This document shows, in pieces, positions 26,122 to 35,785 of a DNA stretch of 64,000 nt (position 1 is the stretch's first letter; each line of letters starts with the position of its first letter). Below the pieces are notes generated by a model that was given only the letters and a program-made list of their open reading frames with translations, was not told the origin of the DNA and did not search any database. Source of the DNA: Cunninghamella blakesleeana. Lineage: Eukaryota; Mucoromycota; Mucoromycetes; Mucorales; Cunninghamellaceae. The position numbers were made by a program, and so were the translations under genes. The stretch covers positions 2,774,501 through 2,838,500 of the forward strand of contig JAFCIZ010000005.1 in NCBI GenBank assembly GCA_017871115.1. The letters run 5' to 3'.

Positions 26122-27060
26122 TCTATTTTTTTATGATGATAAAAATGAAAGAGGACTAGAAATTTTTTCGAAAAAAAAATATATTTATATTCATTTGAGT
26201 TTAAAACCAAATTTAGCATTAAATTTTTTTAAAAAAACAATGAATATCGAGAATATAATACACTATTTTATTATATGTCATTAAATTAAATATATATAAT
26301 TTTATATTTACTTGGTATATGTTACCTTCTAAATTATAGTTATATCTCTAAATAATTTAGCCAAAAAAAAAAAAAAAAAAAAAAGAACGGATTCAAAAAC
26401 CAGAACAAAATAAAACTTATATAATTGCTCAATATAATGAGTGAAGAAAACTTTTTATGAACTTACTAAACTTTACTATAATAAACAATAATAATAATTT
26501 TAATTTTTTATCTTTATTTACATATATATTAAATGTACACACATAAACATATATATGTATATCTACTTTATCTATTTATTCTCATTATACCTTTAACCTC
26601 ATTATTTGATTTTAAATATTAAATTTATTTCCATAATATATTTATCTTTCTCGTATAATTTTGACTTTTATATATACTTAAATACGATATTTAAGCTCGA
26701 ATTACTTTAATATAAAAAAGAATCACTTTACGTAATTCAATAAAAGGCACCGTACAGGATAGTGATACTAACCACGTTTAAAATTTTTATTTTTTTATTT
26801 GGCTGTCAATCTCACAGCCATGACTTCATATCCTTGATCGTACATCTTTAGCCATACACCTTAGCCATACGGCCACTACCCTCTCGCACTAAAAATAAAT
26901 TTTGTTTTAATTTTAATTTTATATTAGTTTCTTAAAGGAAATCACATTATTTTTATTTGGTTATTACTCTTTATATAATAATCTATCCTCTGGCTTTAAA
27001 TTTTTTTTTCTGCTTTTACTCTTACCTTGTATTAAGTCATTCTACTTGTAAAAAAAACTG
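26122..27060. other. AT-rich intergenic region with a possible tRNA-derived fragment
   Basis: Upstream region of the glucosidase I gene, leading into the inverted-repeat region. Mostly A/T. Between about 26735 and 26890 the composition is richer. The minus strand there reads CGTGGTTAGTATCACTATC, which resembles the D-arm of tRNA-Asp or tRNA-Val, but no complete cloverleaf could be drawn. Confidence 0.35.
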
Positions 27061-27268
27061 GTGCTCACTAGAACTCTCTTATTTATTATAAACATAAATA
27101 AAAGATTTTATTTTTTTTAATAAAAATTAGCCTTGCAAATGACACACACAATACCATATAAAATTGCATTTTTATTTCATTAGTATAATATGAGGTAAAA
27201 TATTAATCATGAAAAAAAAAAAAAAAACTAAAAAAAAAAAACTAAAAAAAAAAACTAAAAAAAAGAAA

Positions 27269-27355
27269 GGTATATTGTTGAAGTCGAACTTCAATCAAGT
27301 TTTAAGATTCAGTGACAGTGAATTGATTAAATCAAATTATGCTAACAATACTACC
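27269..27355 (-). repeat. tRNA-like module A (left arm)
   Basis: An 87-nt module read on the minus strand from 27355 to 27269, near-identical to the copy at 30915-31001 (one base differs in the 5' strand of the end helix). It starts GGTAGTATTGTTAGC and ends CTTCAACAATATACC. Just past its end the minus strand continues into T-runs (27268 downward). The LTR retrotransposon lies immediately 5' of it: one base separates the module from the GATA target duplication. Confidence 0.5.
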
Positions 27356-27360
27356 TGATA

Positions 27361-27604
27361 TGATATGGTGAGTGGTCGTCTGTATAGCCACAGCGTCTTA
27401 TTCCTGTTTATCTTCTTATGTTTATTTTAAAACGGAGATCTTATAATCTAGTATAAATATCTTAAATAATTTATTTTTAAATAAAACACATCTTATTCGA
27501 AAACGAAAACATAAATTTATTGTTGAACATATTTTTTTGGGAACTTCTTTACTTTTACAAGTACTTGAACCTAGCCAATTCAAGTCGAAGCACCACACGT
27601 AACA
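27361..27604 (+). repeat. 5' LTR
   Basis: A 244-bp long terminal repeat beginning TGATATGG and ending CGTAACA. It carries a TATA-like box TATAAATA at about 27452 and an AATAAA at about 27480, consistent with a U3-R-U5 layout. It is identical to the 3' copy by direct reading. Confidence 0.9.
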
Positions 27605-27607
27605 TTT

Positions 27608-27625
27608 TGGTGGAGAACCTGGGCA
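27608..27625 (+). other. Candidate primer-binding site
   Basis: TGGTGGAGAACCTGGGCA starts three bases after the 5' LTR. The leading TGG is complementary to a tRNA CCA end. The priming tRNA was not identified. Confidence 0.5.
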
Positions 27626-28158
27626 TGTGGTTGATGATATTCATATTGTCAACTACTTGTTCAAAAATATATCTTTGACGTGGCGTGCTATTTTATTTTA
27701 TTTATTTTGTTTATTTTGTATTGACTTATTTACTTTATTTTATATTTTTTTATTACTTATTTTCGAATATTTTGGTTTTGATTATTTATTTTAATCAGTT
27801 ATAGTGTTTTGAATTGTATACTCTTATTTTAGTTGATTAGTTTTATATTTTATTTTTATTTATTTTGATATTTTTGATTGTTTTATTTGGAATATTTTGA
27901 TTTTATATTTTATATTTTTTTTACGTTTTATTTTGCTTATTTTATTATTTTATTTTTATTATTTTATTTTATTATTTTTACCTTTATTCAAGTACCCTCA
28001 TCATTTAATTTTAGTGTGTGTTGTTGATTTTTTTATTTTATTGGTCCTACTATACTAAACATTATATCTATTTTTCTGCTTGGAAAGAAAAATATAAACT
28101 CCGTTCCGTTCCTATATATTTATTTTATTTTTACCTTTGAATCTTATTTATTATTATT

Positions 28159-29470
28159 ATGAAGTTTAATATACTTGACTTTATCGATAAACCTGATTTC
28201 TTCTATGGTCAAATTCGTGGTGACGATGTTTTCTATTGGTTACGTTCAATCGAAAATTATTTTAAAGCTATATGTATGGAAAAAGATGAAGAAAAATTAA
28301 TGATTACAAGTACGTTTTTGAAAGGTGACGCGTTATCTTGGTGGATGTGTAACGAAAGGTGTATCGTCGATTGGTATGATTTTAAGGTTAAGTTTGGTGA
28401 TGTCTTTATGGGCTATAATTATAAATGTATATTATGGCAAGAATTAAATGAATTAGTACAAGGGAATATGTCTGTCAGTGAACTACAATTGTTATTAACC
28501 GATTTGCTTTTTAAATTAAATGTTGAGGATGAATTTACTAAATTAAGGTATGTATTAAAATCGTTAAATCCATGTCTGGCGTATGCTGCAGAATCCATTT
28601 TAAAAGAAAGAATATCCTATGAAGCTGTTTTTGAAGTTGCTAAACAAGAAGAGTATTTATTAATCAAGTATAATCGTGCTGATGCTATGGTTTCTGGATT
28701 ATATAAAAAATCAAGTTATCCTATTTTTTATAACAATATTAAAAGTAAAGAACACGTTGATGTTGTATGTGAATTAGCAGTTAACCAAACAATTTATGAT
28801 AATAATAATGATCCTGACGATAGAATTAACAATTTAAAAGATGAAGTCGACGAAACTATTATGAATGTTACTGATATAGAAGTTAGTAGTGGTGCCTACC
28901 AAGATAAATCCAATACGAATAATGTTAATCCTGATATTATAAATGGAATGAAAAATACTGTTAACGAATTAGAAGAAAATGCTGATATATTGAAGGATAC
29001 TGGTAATGAGATAGTTGGTAAAGAAAAAGTTGAATTGTATGAGTTTTGTGGAATTATAACATGTAATCAAGACAAAGAGTTAATTACTGAAGGTAAAGTA
29101 CCACTCAAACAAATTGATGATTATAATAAAGAATATGGTGACGGTAATTATACTACTGATGAAGGATATGAATCTGAAGATATTGGGTCTGTAACTGACA
29201 AGAACGATGCTGTTGATATTAAAAATATAACTACACTGAAGGAAAGTAAAAATACGAAAACCGTTAAAGTTGTTAACTTGTGTGGGAATTACGTTGACGA
29301 AGAATCAAAAATAACGATTAATCAAGAGCCGTTGAATGACAGTAAGGTACGAATAAGAATGAATAACAGTGTACTGTATGAAGTTGTTATCAAATTGGGT
29401 TGCATCACTTCTAATGTTAGTAAAAAGAGACTGATTGGCGAACAAAAAAGAATTAAAAAAAGGATTTATT

Positions 29471-29503
<33 letters not shown>

Positions 29504-29520
29504 AAAGGTATTTGTATTAG
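28159..29520 (+). CDS. Retrotransposon Gag protein
   Basis: Single 453-aa ORF of the LTR element. Residues about 10-170 form a Retrotrans_gag-type capsid domain: FYGQIRGDDVFYWLRSIENY, then FLKGDALSWWMCNERC, then a conserved-looking helical region through RISYEAVFEVAKQEE. Residues 200-400 are Asp/Glu/Asn-rich and appear disordered. No CCHC zinc knuckle is present. The last residues are a Lys run encoded by 30 consecutive A (29473-29502), followed by QRYLY and a stop. The frame is completely open, which fits a young or selected element. The A-run could slip during replication or translation, or mark a deletion junction where pol was lost. Confidence 0.8.
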
Positions 29521-29618
29521 TCGGAACTTAAATTTTTTTGATTTAAGCAAAAACTTTGGGAAATTAAATTTTTGTTTTATATTATATTGTTGTTAAACTT
29601 GGTAAGTTTAATTTAAGT

Positions 29619-29629
29619 GGGGGGGGAAA
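29619..29629 (+). other. Polypurine tract
   Basis: GGGGGGGGAAA lies immediately before the 3' LTR at 29630. It is one of the few G-runs in the window and matches the expected plus-strand priming site. Confidence 0.8.
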
Positions 29630-29873
29630 TGATATGGTGAGTGGTCGTCTGTATAGCCACAGCGTCTTATTCCTGTTTATCTTCTTATGTTTATTTTAAA
29701 ACGGAGATCTTATAATCTAGTATAAATATCTTAAATAATTTATTTTTAAATAAAACACATCTTATTCGAAAACGAAAACATAAATTTATTGTTGAACATA
29801 TTTTTTTGGGAACTTCTTTACTTTTACAAGTACTTGAACCTAGCCAATTCAAGTCGAAGCACCACACGTAACA
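29630..29873 (+). repeat. 3' LTR
   Basis: A 244-bp direct repeat of 27361-27604 with no difference seen. It is followed by GATA (29874-29877), the target-site duplication. Confidence 0.9.
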
Positions 29874-30223
29874 GATATCAATTGAAATTAATGTCTACTC
29901 AATCTTTTTTTTACGTGTAACTCAATTATAAAAAGAAGAGTCAAGGATGAACTGCGGAGGTTTGCGTAAATAAGATTTCGATACTTCGAAATTTTTTTTT
30001 TTTTTTTTTTTTTTGATTACATTCACATTATTGATTAAATTTGTTAAAAAGATTTTACTTTTAATGCAATGTGATGAATATATTTTAGATAAAGTAAAAT
30101 AAAAACGAGATTTTTATTTAGTTATTTTTCTCGATGCAGTTGATAATAATTCTAAACATTAAAAATTAAATTCAAGCAAAATAAAAATAAATAAAAATAT
30201 TCACAAGATGAATAAAAAAAATA

Positions 30224-30307
30224 GGTATATTGTTGAAGTTGAACTCCAATCGTTTTCATTACCCTAAAATGATTTGAATAGAATTGAATTAAGCTAACAA
30301 TATTACC
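30224..30307 (-). repeat. tRNA-like module B (left arm)
   Basis: An 84-nt module on the minus strand, the exact reverse complement of 30481-30564 as far as read. Same ends as module A (GGTAATATTGTTAGC and CTTCAACAATATACC), but a different middle. The minus strand runs into a T-rich stretch directly after it. Confidence 0.5.
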
Positions 30308-30349
30308 TGATAACTATTTAGAAAAACCATTATTTATTTTATTTAAAAA

Positions 30350-30438
30350 AGACTGTGTAACAATTCAAAAAATAATGCTTGAACTGCGGAAAATGTAGCT
30401 AGTGGGCCATCTTTTCTTTTTTTGGTTCATTTTGCCTA
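30350..30438. repeat. Unique spacer (loop) of the inverted repeat
   Basis: An 89-bp single-copy segment separates the two arms. It contains no open frame. Single-stranded DNA or an RNA read through both arms would form a hairpin of about 600 bp with this as its loop. Confidence 0.8.
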
Positions 30439-30480
30439 TTTTTAAATAAAATAAATAATGGTTTTTCTAAATAGTTATCA

Positions 30481-30564
30481 GGTAATATTGTTAGCTTAAT
30501 TCAATTCTATTCAAATCATTTTAGGGTAATGAAAACGATTGGAGTTCAACTTCAACAATATACC
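30481..30564 (+). repeat. tRNA-like module B' (right arm)
   Basis: This 84-nt module can be drawn as: an 11-bp end helix, GGTA(A)TATTGTT with AACAATATACC; an A-box-like TAGCTTAATTCA; a 5-bp stem TCATT/AATGA closing a 7-nt loop TTAGGGT; and a 3' hairpin TGGAG-TTCAA-CTTCA that resembles a B box/T arm. A run of eight T follows at about 30567-30574, as a Pol III terminator would. The D-arm is too long and the T-loop too short for a normal tRNA. Whether it is transcribed is unknown. Confidence 0.45.
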
Positions 30565-30914
30565 TATTTTTTTTATTCATCTTGTGAATATTTTTATTTA
30601 TTTTTATTTTGCTTGAATTTAATTTTTAATGTTTAGAATTATTATCAACTGCATCGAGAAAAATAACTAAATAAAAATCTCGTTTTTATTTTACTTTATC
30701 TAAAATATATTCATCACATTGCATTAAAAGTAAAATCTTTTTAACAAATTTAATCAATAATGTGAATGTAATCAAAAAAAAAAAAAAAAAAAAAATTTCG
30801 AAGTATCGAAATCTTATTTACGCAAACCTCCGCAGTTCATCCTTGACTCTTCTTTTTATAATTGAGTTACACGTAAAAAAAAGATTGAGTAGACATTAAT
30901 TTCAATTGATATCA

Positions 30915-31001
30915 GGTAATATTGTTAGCATAATTTGATTTAATCAATTCACTGTCACTGAATCTTAAAACTTGATTGAAGTTCGACTTCAACAATATAC
31001 C
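30915..31001 (+). repeat. tRNA-like module A' (right arm)
   Basis: This 87-nt module shares its ends with module B'. Its middle contains the perfect stem ATTCA/TGAAT around the 7-nt loop CTGTCAC, which is the anticodon loop expected for tRNA-Asp(GUC). An A-box-like TAGCATAATTTG lies at 30926-30937 and a B-box-like AGTTCGACTTC near its 3' end. The 3' hairpin is TGAAG-TTCGA-CTTCA. A run of T (31002 onward) follows directly. The structure is drawn by eye, not folded computationally. Confidence 0.45.
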
Positions 31002-31067
31002 TTTCTTTTTTTTAGTTTTTTTTTAGTTTTTTTTTTTTTTTTTTCATGATTAATATTTTATCCCATA

Positions 31068-32003
31068 TTAAACCAAGGAAATAAAAATATAATGCGTTAT
31101 GGATTTTTATGGTTGTTTAGAAAGTATAGTTTTCTTTACCATTTTTAATAAAATTAGTAATTTATAATATTATTTATTTTCCAGTGAGCATCAGCACATT
31201 GTTTTATGAATAGATACAACTTAGTTTAGATAAATAAATAAAGTAAAATAAAATATAACACAATATCGGATACAGACCAACAGTGTTGTAACAAAATAGA
31301 AAAAATTAATATTGAGTAATAATTAATAATATTAAAGTAAAATAAAGAATTTTCTTATAAAAAAAATAACTGTTTAATAAGAATATAACTTATAAAATAA
31401 AACTGTTTTTTTAAAAATGATATAAAAAACTTGTACCTTTTTATATTAAAATGATATATTTTGAACTCAGCTTGGAGATGTTAATAAAGAACGATATAAA
31501 AAGGAATGAGTATAAAATGAGCATAATATAAAACCTAAAATATATAAGTTAGAAATATAAAGTAAATAAGAAAAAAAATAATGGTAATGATAATAATATA
31601 TAAAGATAATATATATAAAAAATATTATTGAGTTGGTATAATATCATATTTTTAAAAAAAAAATAAAAAGAATTTTTTTAACAATCTTGATAATAAAGCT
31701 AAAAAAAAACAAGAGCATTCCTTTCATATCTTCCAAGATAAATATAAGGGAATAAATACGTGATAAAATAAACTTACTTTCTGATAAGATAGTAAGTTAA
31801 ATTTAATAAATAAATTCATAGAAAAATATACCTTATTAAAACAATTATAATATAAAAATAAATTATAACAGTATTCTTTAAATTTATATAGTTTTAATTA
31901 AATATATATGTTGGTGATAAATAATAATATACTGAAAGATTTCTTTTATTTTTTTTTTTTGATTATATATGTATTGAATAATCTAATTTACAAATATATA
32001 ACT

Positions 32004-32052
<49 letters not shown>

Positions 32053-32098
32053 GAAGTTTCCTTTTATCGGCAAACCATAGCTTTAGACTATAATTACA
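31068..32098. other. AT-rich intergenic region with diverged inverted-repeat edge
   Basis: The first 130 bp are diverged homology to the outer left arm of the inverted repeat. The remainder is A/T-rich low-complexity DNA downstream of the carboxypeptidase gene. No gene was seen. Confidence 0.5.
32007..32048. repeat. (TA)n microsatellite
   Basis: About 20 uninterrupted TA units, one of the longest dinucleotide runs in the window. Similar shorter TA runs occur near 24540, 37550 and 51727. Confidence 0.8.
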
Positions 32099-34205
32099 TT
32101 ATTTTAAATTAAGTTGAAGATGATCGGTAAACATTTTCAAAGCTGCTTCTGGTTGATCAGTAGGAACTAAATGGCCAGCTTCATAGATACGAAGATAAGT
32201 TAATCCACCGCCTTGTTGAATGAGGCCAGCATCTTTTCCATCCATAGACCATGGTTTCAGTTTATCGTTACGGAACTCTTGGCTATTTTCAAATTCCAAT
32301 TGTTCGACCCAAGCTTGAATTCCATAATGAGTACAAATAAAATCCGCATCACCAGCATACATTAATACTGGAATACCATTATTTAATAAATTTGTGACAT
32401 GGGAAGCAGAGGATTTAATTCTAACATAATAATAATAAATTTAATAATTAAATAAATAATTAGGTTACATCAATATATTTATTTATGTGTATATGTATAT
32501 AATTACCTATCACCAGTAGAACCGAATGCAGCCAACTATTAAACATAAATGATATATTAATAAATAAATAAATAAATAATAGTCAAGCAAATTATATTTA
32601 ATTATATATATGAATATTTATATGTCTTACCACTTTGTCATTTAAACCGTTAAATTGGGGTCTAGCACCAATCGCTTCAAGTGTAGAAGTTTTATTAATA
32701 AAGCCAATATAACTTTCATCCACTGGTTTTGAAGAACGGACATCATAAGGGCTTCTTCCACTCAAAAAGTACATATATTGAACACTAAAGGAGCAGTAGG
32801 TAAAAGCTGTAATACAATCTTGATCATCATCAGTTTCATAACATTTTTCAGCTAAAAATAATACAAGATGAATAAAAAAAATTTAAATGAATATATATAT
32901 ATATACGTATTATTATTACATCAACGAATTTGTATAAAAACTTACTTAATTGAGTACATATAGGTGTATTCAAACGCATTGTTTCACAAAGATCTTCGGT
33001 AATAACAGGACCATCTATATATTCATATACATATGTTTGTATTTATATATGGATAAAAATACAAGTTAATACAGAATTATGTATTTAAGAAAATAGTTAT
33101 ATAAATATATAAATACTTACAAGTAGAATTACAAGCCATTTTTTGGTAATATTGGCTATAAAAAAAAATAAAATTAAAAATTAATTTATTATATATTTTT
33201 TGTTTCTTATTTTCTATTTTATATAAATTACTTTTGAATAAGAGAATCCATGACACCATTTCCAACACCAATGGATTTTAAAGGAATTTCGAAATGATTT
33301 GCATGTTTAAGTTTATTTTGTTGTACAATATAATCAGCATAAGTAGGCACATATCGACCACCATAACTTTCTCTATTATTCAAAAAAAAAAAAAAAAAAA
33401 GAATAATGATAAAAATATTAATGACAATTATATACAAATTATTGCATTGAGTGTGTAAATGAATTTACCCAAAGAAGTGAAAATCATTAGGCTTATATTG
33501 AGGGAAAGCTTCATAAAAGATTTGTAAGAAGATATACATGTATTGGGCACCATCTTCAGTATTTGTAATGTTCCTAGTTCCATAAGAAAAACCTACTTCA
33601 GATGGTTGGTCAACAAATAATAGATTAGAAACCTTATTCCAGCTCCCTACTTCATTATAAAGGGCCTGGCTAGCATCTTCGTTTACTCTACAAGGACCTA
33701 ATTCAGTCCATAATCCACTAATAAAAAAAATAAAGATATATAATTAGAAAAGCTCACCAATACTTATATATCCACTTACAGCATAGATGTAGATCCGGGT
33801 CCTCCATTTAACCAAATAGTCAAAGGATCTTTTTCAGGTTGTTGACGACTTTCAAAGAACCAAAAGAAGTAATGATCATTTTCAGTGACATCAATATATC
33901 CAGAGTACTAGTTTTATTTTTTTTTTTAAAAAAAAAAAAAAGTAAATAAACCTATATTTCCTTGATAGAATAATTTTCATTTTATTTTATTTTATTTTAT
34001 TTTATTTCTATGCCTTCATTTCCTTCATTTAGTTTACCTGTTTAACAGTTGGATCACAAAGATCTGGAGTTTTAAAATTCACCTTTAGGTTAGGGTAGAG
34101 TTTACTTTCAAATACGCCACCATTAGTATTATCGACTGGTAGAGAAGATACTAGGAGAGTGCTAGTACTAATAAGAGCAAATAAAGCAGCTATTAAATAT
34201 TTCAT
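32099..34205 (-). CDS. Serine carboxypeptidase, peptidase family S10
   Basis: Secreted or vacuolar serine carboxypeptidase that trims C-terminal residues. It starts at 34205 with a clear signal peptide ([21 protein letters not shown]) and runs through about nine exons to a stop at 32099; about 470 residues. Family motifs in order: [11 protein letters not shown] of the oxyanion region, [15 protein letters not shown], the nucleophile Ser in [12 protein letters not shown], the Asp in [14 protein letters not shown], and the His in [11 protein letters not shown]. The usual GGPGCSS/GGPGSTS and VDQPxGxGFS patterns are kept, with SE in place of the common VG/AG. Multiple Cys occur in the middle region (CNST, DLCETM, PICTQL), as in CPY-type enzymes. 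Whether it is vacuolar (CPY-like) or extracellular is not clear. Confidence 0.93.
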
Positions 34206-35785
34206 TGATATATTTTAACTTTTAATAAGATAAAGATGGTAATAAAAAACGAAAAGAAACGAAAGGGACCGTATATTTATACTATTTATTTTTCTACCTT
34301 AAATTGGTTTAGATCCAAAAACGCTTTTTTAGCACAGAGCAGTTTTAGCCATATTTGTATATAAGCTTGTTTTTTTTTTCTGTCATTTCTTTTTTTTGCT
34401 ATTTATATAAAAATCTATTAAGCTTTTTTTAATTTCGGATGAAAAAAATCAAAAATGGTAAAATTTTTAAAATTTTAAAAAGACAAACTTGGGCTTAGGT
34501 GTTTAAAACTTTCTTTTTTTTTTTTTTTTTGTGTACTTGCTTGATAAAAGGTATCACGCCTTTGAAAATTATTATTTTAATAATTTACACCAATAAATAC
34601 AAAAATTAGGCTGCCTATTTGAAGGCTGAGCCACTTTTCTACATAATATATTTCTATACCAAAACTATATCGTTTCGTTTTAATGTATGACTTTTATGAC
34701 GTATTTATACAATATAGCTGAATACACGCCTTTTTTTTTTTTTACTTTTATATATATATATATATATACATACATATATATATACTATCCTTATATACTT
34801 TTTTCTTTTTCATTTATAGTTTTGCATCAGTGATATATCTTTATTAAAAAACGACTTCATTTTAATTATAGTCTGTTTTTTAATATAATTCTATTTTAAT
34901 AAGTCTATGAGTTCTACAATGAGAGTAATCAATGTCACAGCTACTTGCTTTATAATGATTCAATTCGTTTATTTATTTATTTATTTATTTTGGAGGTAAA
35001 GCTCGGCAGTAGTGCTATTGACTTTAACGCATATGCACAAAAATTTGATCATACAAATATTTGTTGCAAATGACTTTAGGCATATATATATATTAAGCTT
35101 ATCAGATTTAATCCTCACGCTCAGAATCTAAATTTTGTTTGAAACTCAACTTCAGCACTTTCTTATTTGTATATTTTCAAGGCGAAATAGGTGCCGGTTT
35201 TTAAATAATTTTGCTTCATATACATGGAAATATATATATATATATATCTTTTGCTCTATTATACGAATTATATATAGAGAGTTCAAGCTTTTTTGCAATT
35301 TATAATAGTGCTCTTAGAGTAGAGTTTGTATTTATATTTTTTTTGTTTTGCATGTACGTGTTTTCTTTATAATATACAACTAAAGAAAAAGAGCATTATT
35401 TAATAACAAGGATATAATACTGGATTTTGATATTTATGTTTTGAGATTATTTTTCCAAGAATCTTTTAAAAAAATTAAAAAATATTGTATGTAATATCTT
35501 TTTGATTTTCTAAAAAATTTATGTGAAATTTCGAATTTCCTTTTTAGGCACTAGCCCTTTTGGTTTAATTCAACTACCAAAAAGCCACTATTATTTGTTA
35601 TAGAATAGCTTCACTTGTATTACATACAAAAATTTACTTTAAAAAATACAGCTAGTTACGTAAATAAAAATAAAGCTGCGGCATTCTATAATTCAAACTC
35701 ATTTCCTTTTTTTAACTTTTTTTCACTCTTTTTTTTTTTTTCTTTCTTTCTTTCCAGAAAATAAATTAAACAAAACAAAACAAAA
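34206..35785. other. Divergent intergenic region of 1.6 kb
   Basis: Holds the promoters of the carboxypeptidase (-) and methyltransferase (+) genes. It contains TA repeats (34749-34768, 35230-35247) and T-runs. A T/C tract ending in TTTCCAG (35738-35757) just upstream of the methyltransferase ATG could be the acceptor of a 5' UTR intron. No gene or mobile element was recognised. Confidence 0.45.

Larger units (their letters stand above)
27361..29873 (+). mobile_element. Gag-only (non-autonomous) LTR retrotransposon
   Basis: A complete 2,513-bp element: two 244-bp LTRs (TGATATGG...CGTAACA), a primer-binding-site candidate three bases after the 5' LTR, one Gag ORF, a polypurine tract flush with the 3' LTR, and a 4-bp target duplication GATA (27357-27360 and 29874-29877). 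The empty site CCTGATATCA in the right arm of the inverted repeat confirms the borders. No protease, reverse transcriptase, RNase H or integrase is encoded, so movement would depend on a related autonomous element. The LTRs are identical by eye, which implies recent insertion. The layout matches the class called TR-GAG in plants; lineage is probably Ty3/Gypsy-like. Confidence 0.85.
27199..30349 (+). repeat. Left arm of long inverted repeat (interrupted by LTR element)
   Basis: The sequence 27199-27360 plus 29878-30349 is almost the exact reverse complement of 30439-31067. Differences seen are one base in the outer module (27351 region), the number of ACT-separated A-runs near 27215-27265, and a few bases at the outer end. 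Weaker homology extends outward to about 27060, where GTGCTCACTAGAA pairs with the complement of the GTGAGCATC block near 31190. The 2.5-kb LTR retrotransposon inserted after 27360. The imperfect match and the one-sided insertion argue against a simple assembly palindrome. Confidence 0.85.
30439..31067 (-). repeat. Right arm of long inverted repeat (uninterrupted)
   Basis: Reverse complement of the left arm, without the retrotransposon. At 30907-30916 it reads TTGATATCAGG, the empty site corresponding to the insertion point in the left arm. The arm carries two tRNA-like modules in plus orientation, each followed by a T-run. No protein-coding frame is present. Confidence 0.85.

Noticed and set aside
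30481..31001. Calling the modules functional tRNA-Asp and tRNA-Pro genes
   Set aside because: The anticodon-like loops are suggestive, but the D-arm length, 5-nt T-loop and 11-bp end helix do not fit a tRNA, so only tRNA-like is claimed.
27199..31067. Dismissing the inverted repeat as an assembly palindrome
   Set aside because: The arms differ at several bases, the outer parts are diverged, and only one arm carries the LTR insertion; an artefactual fold-back would be exact.
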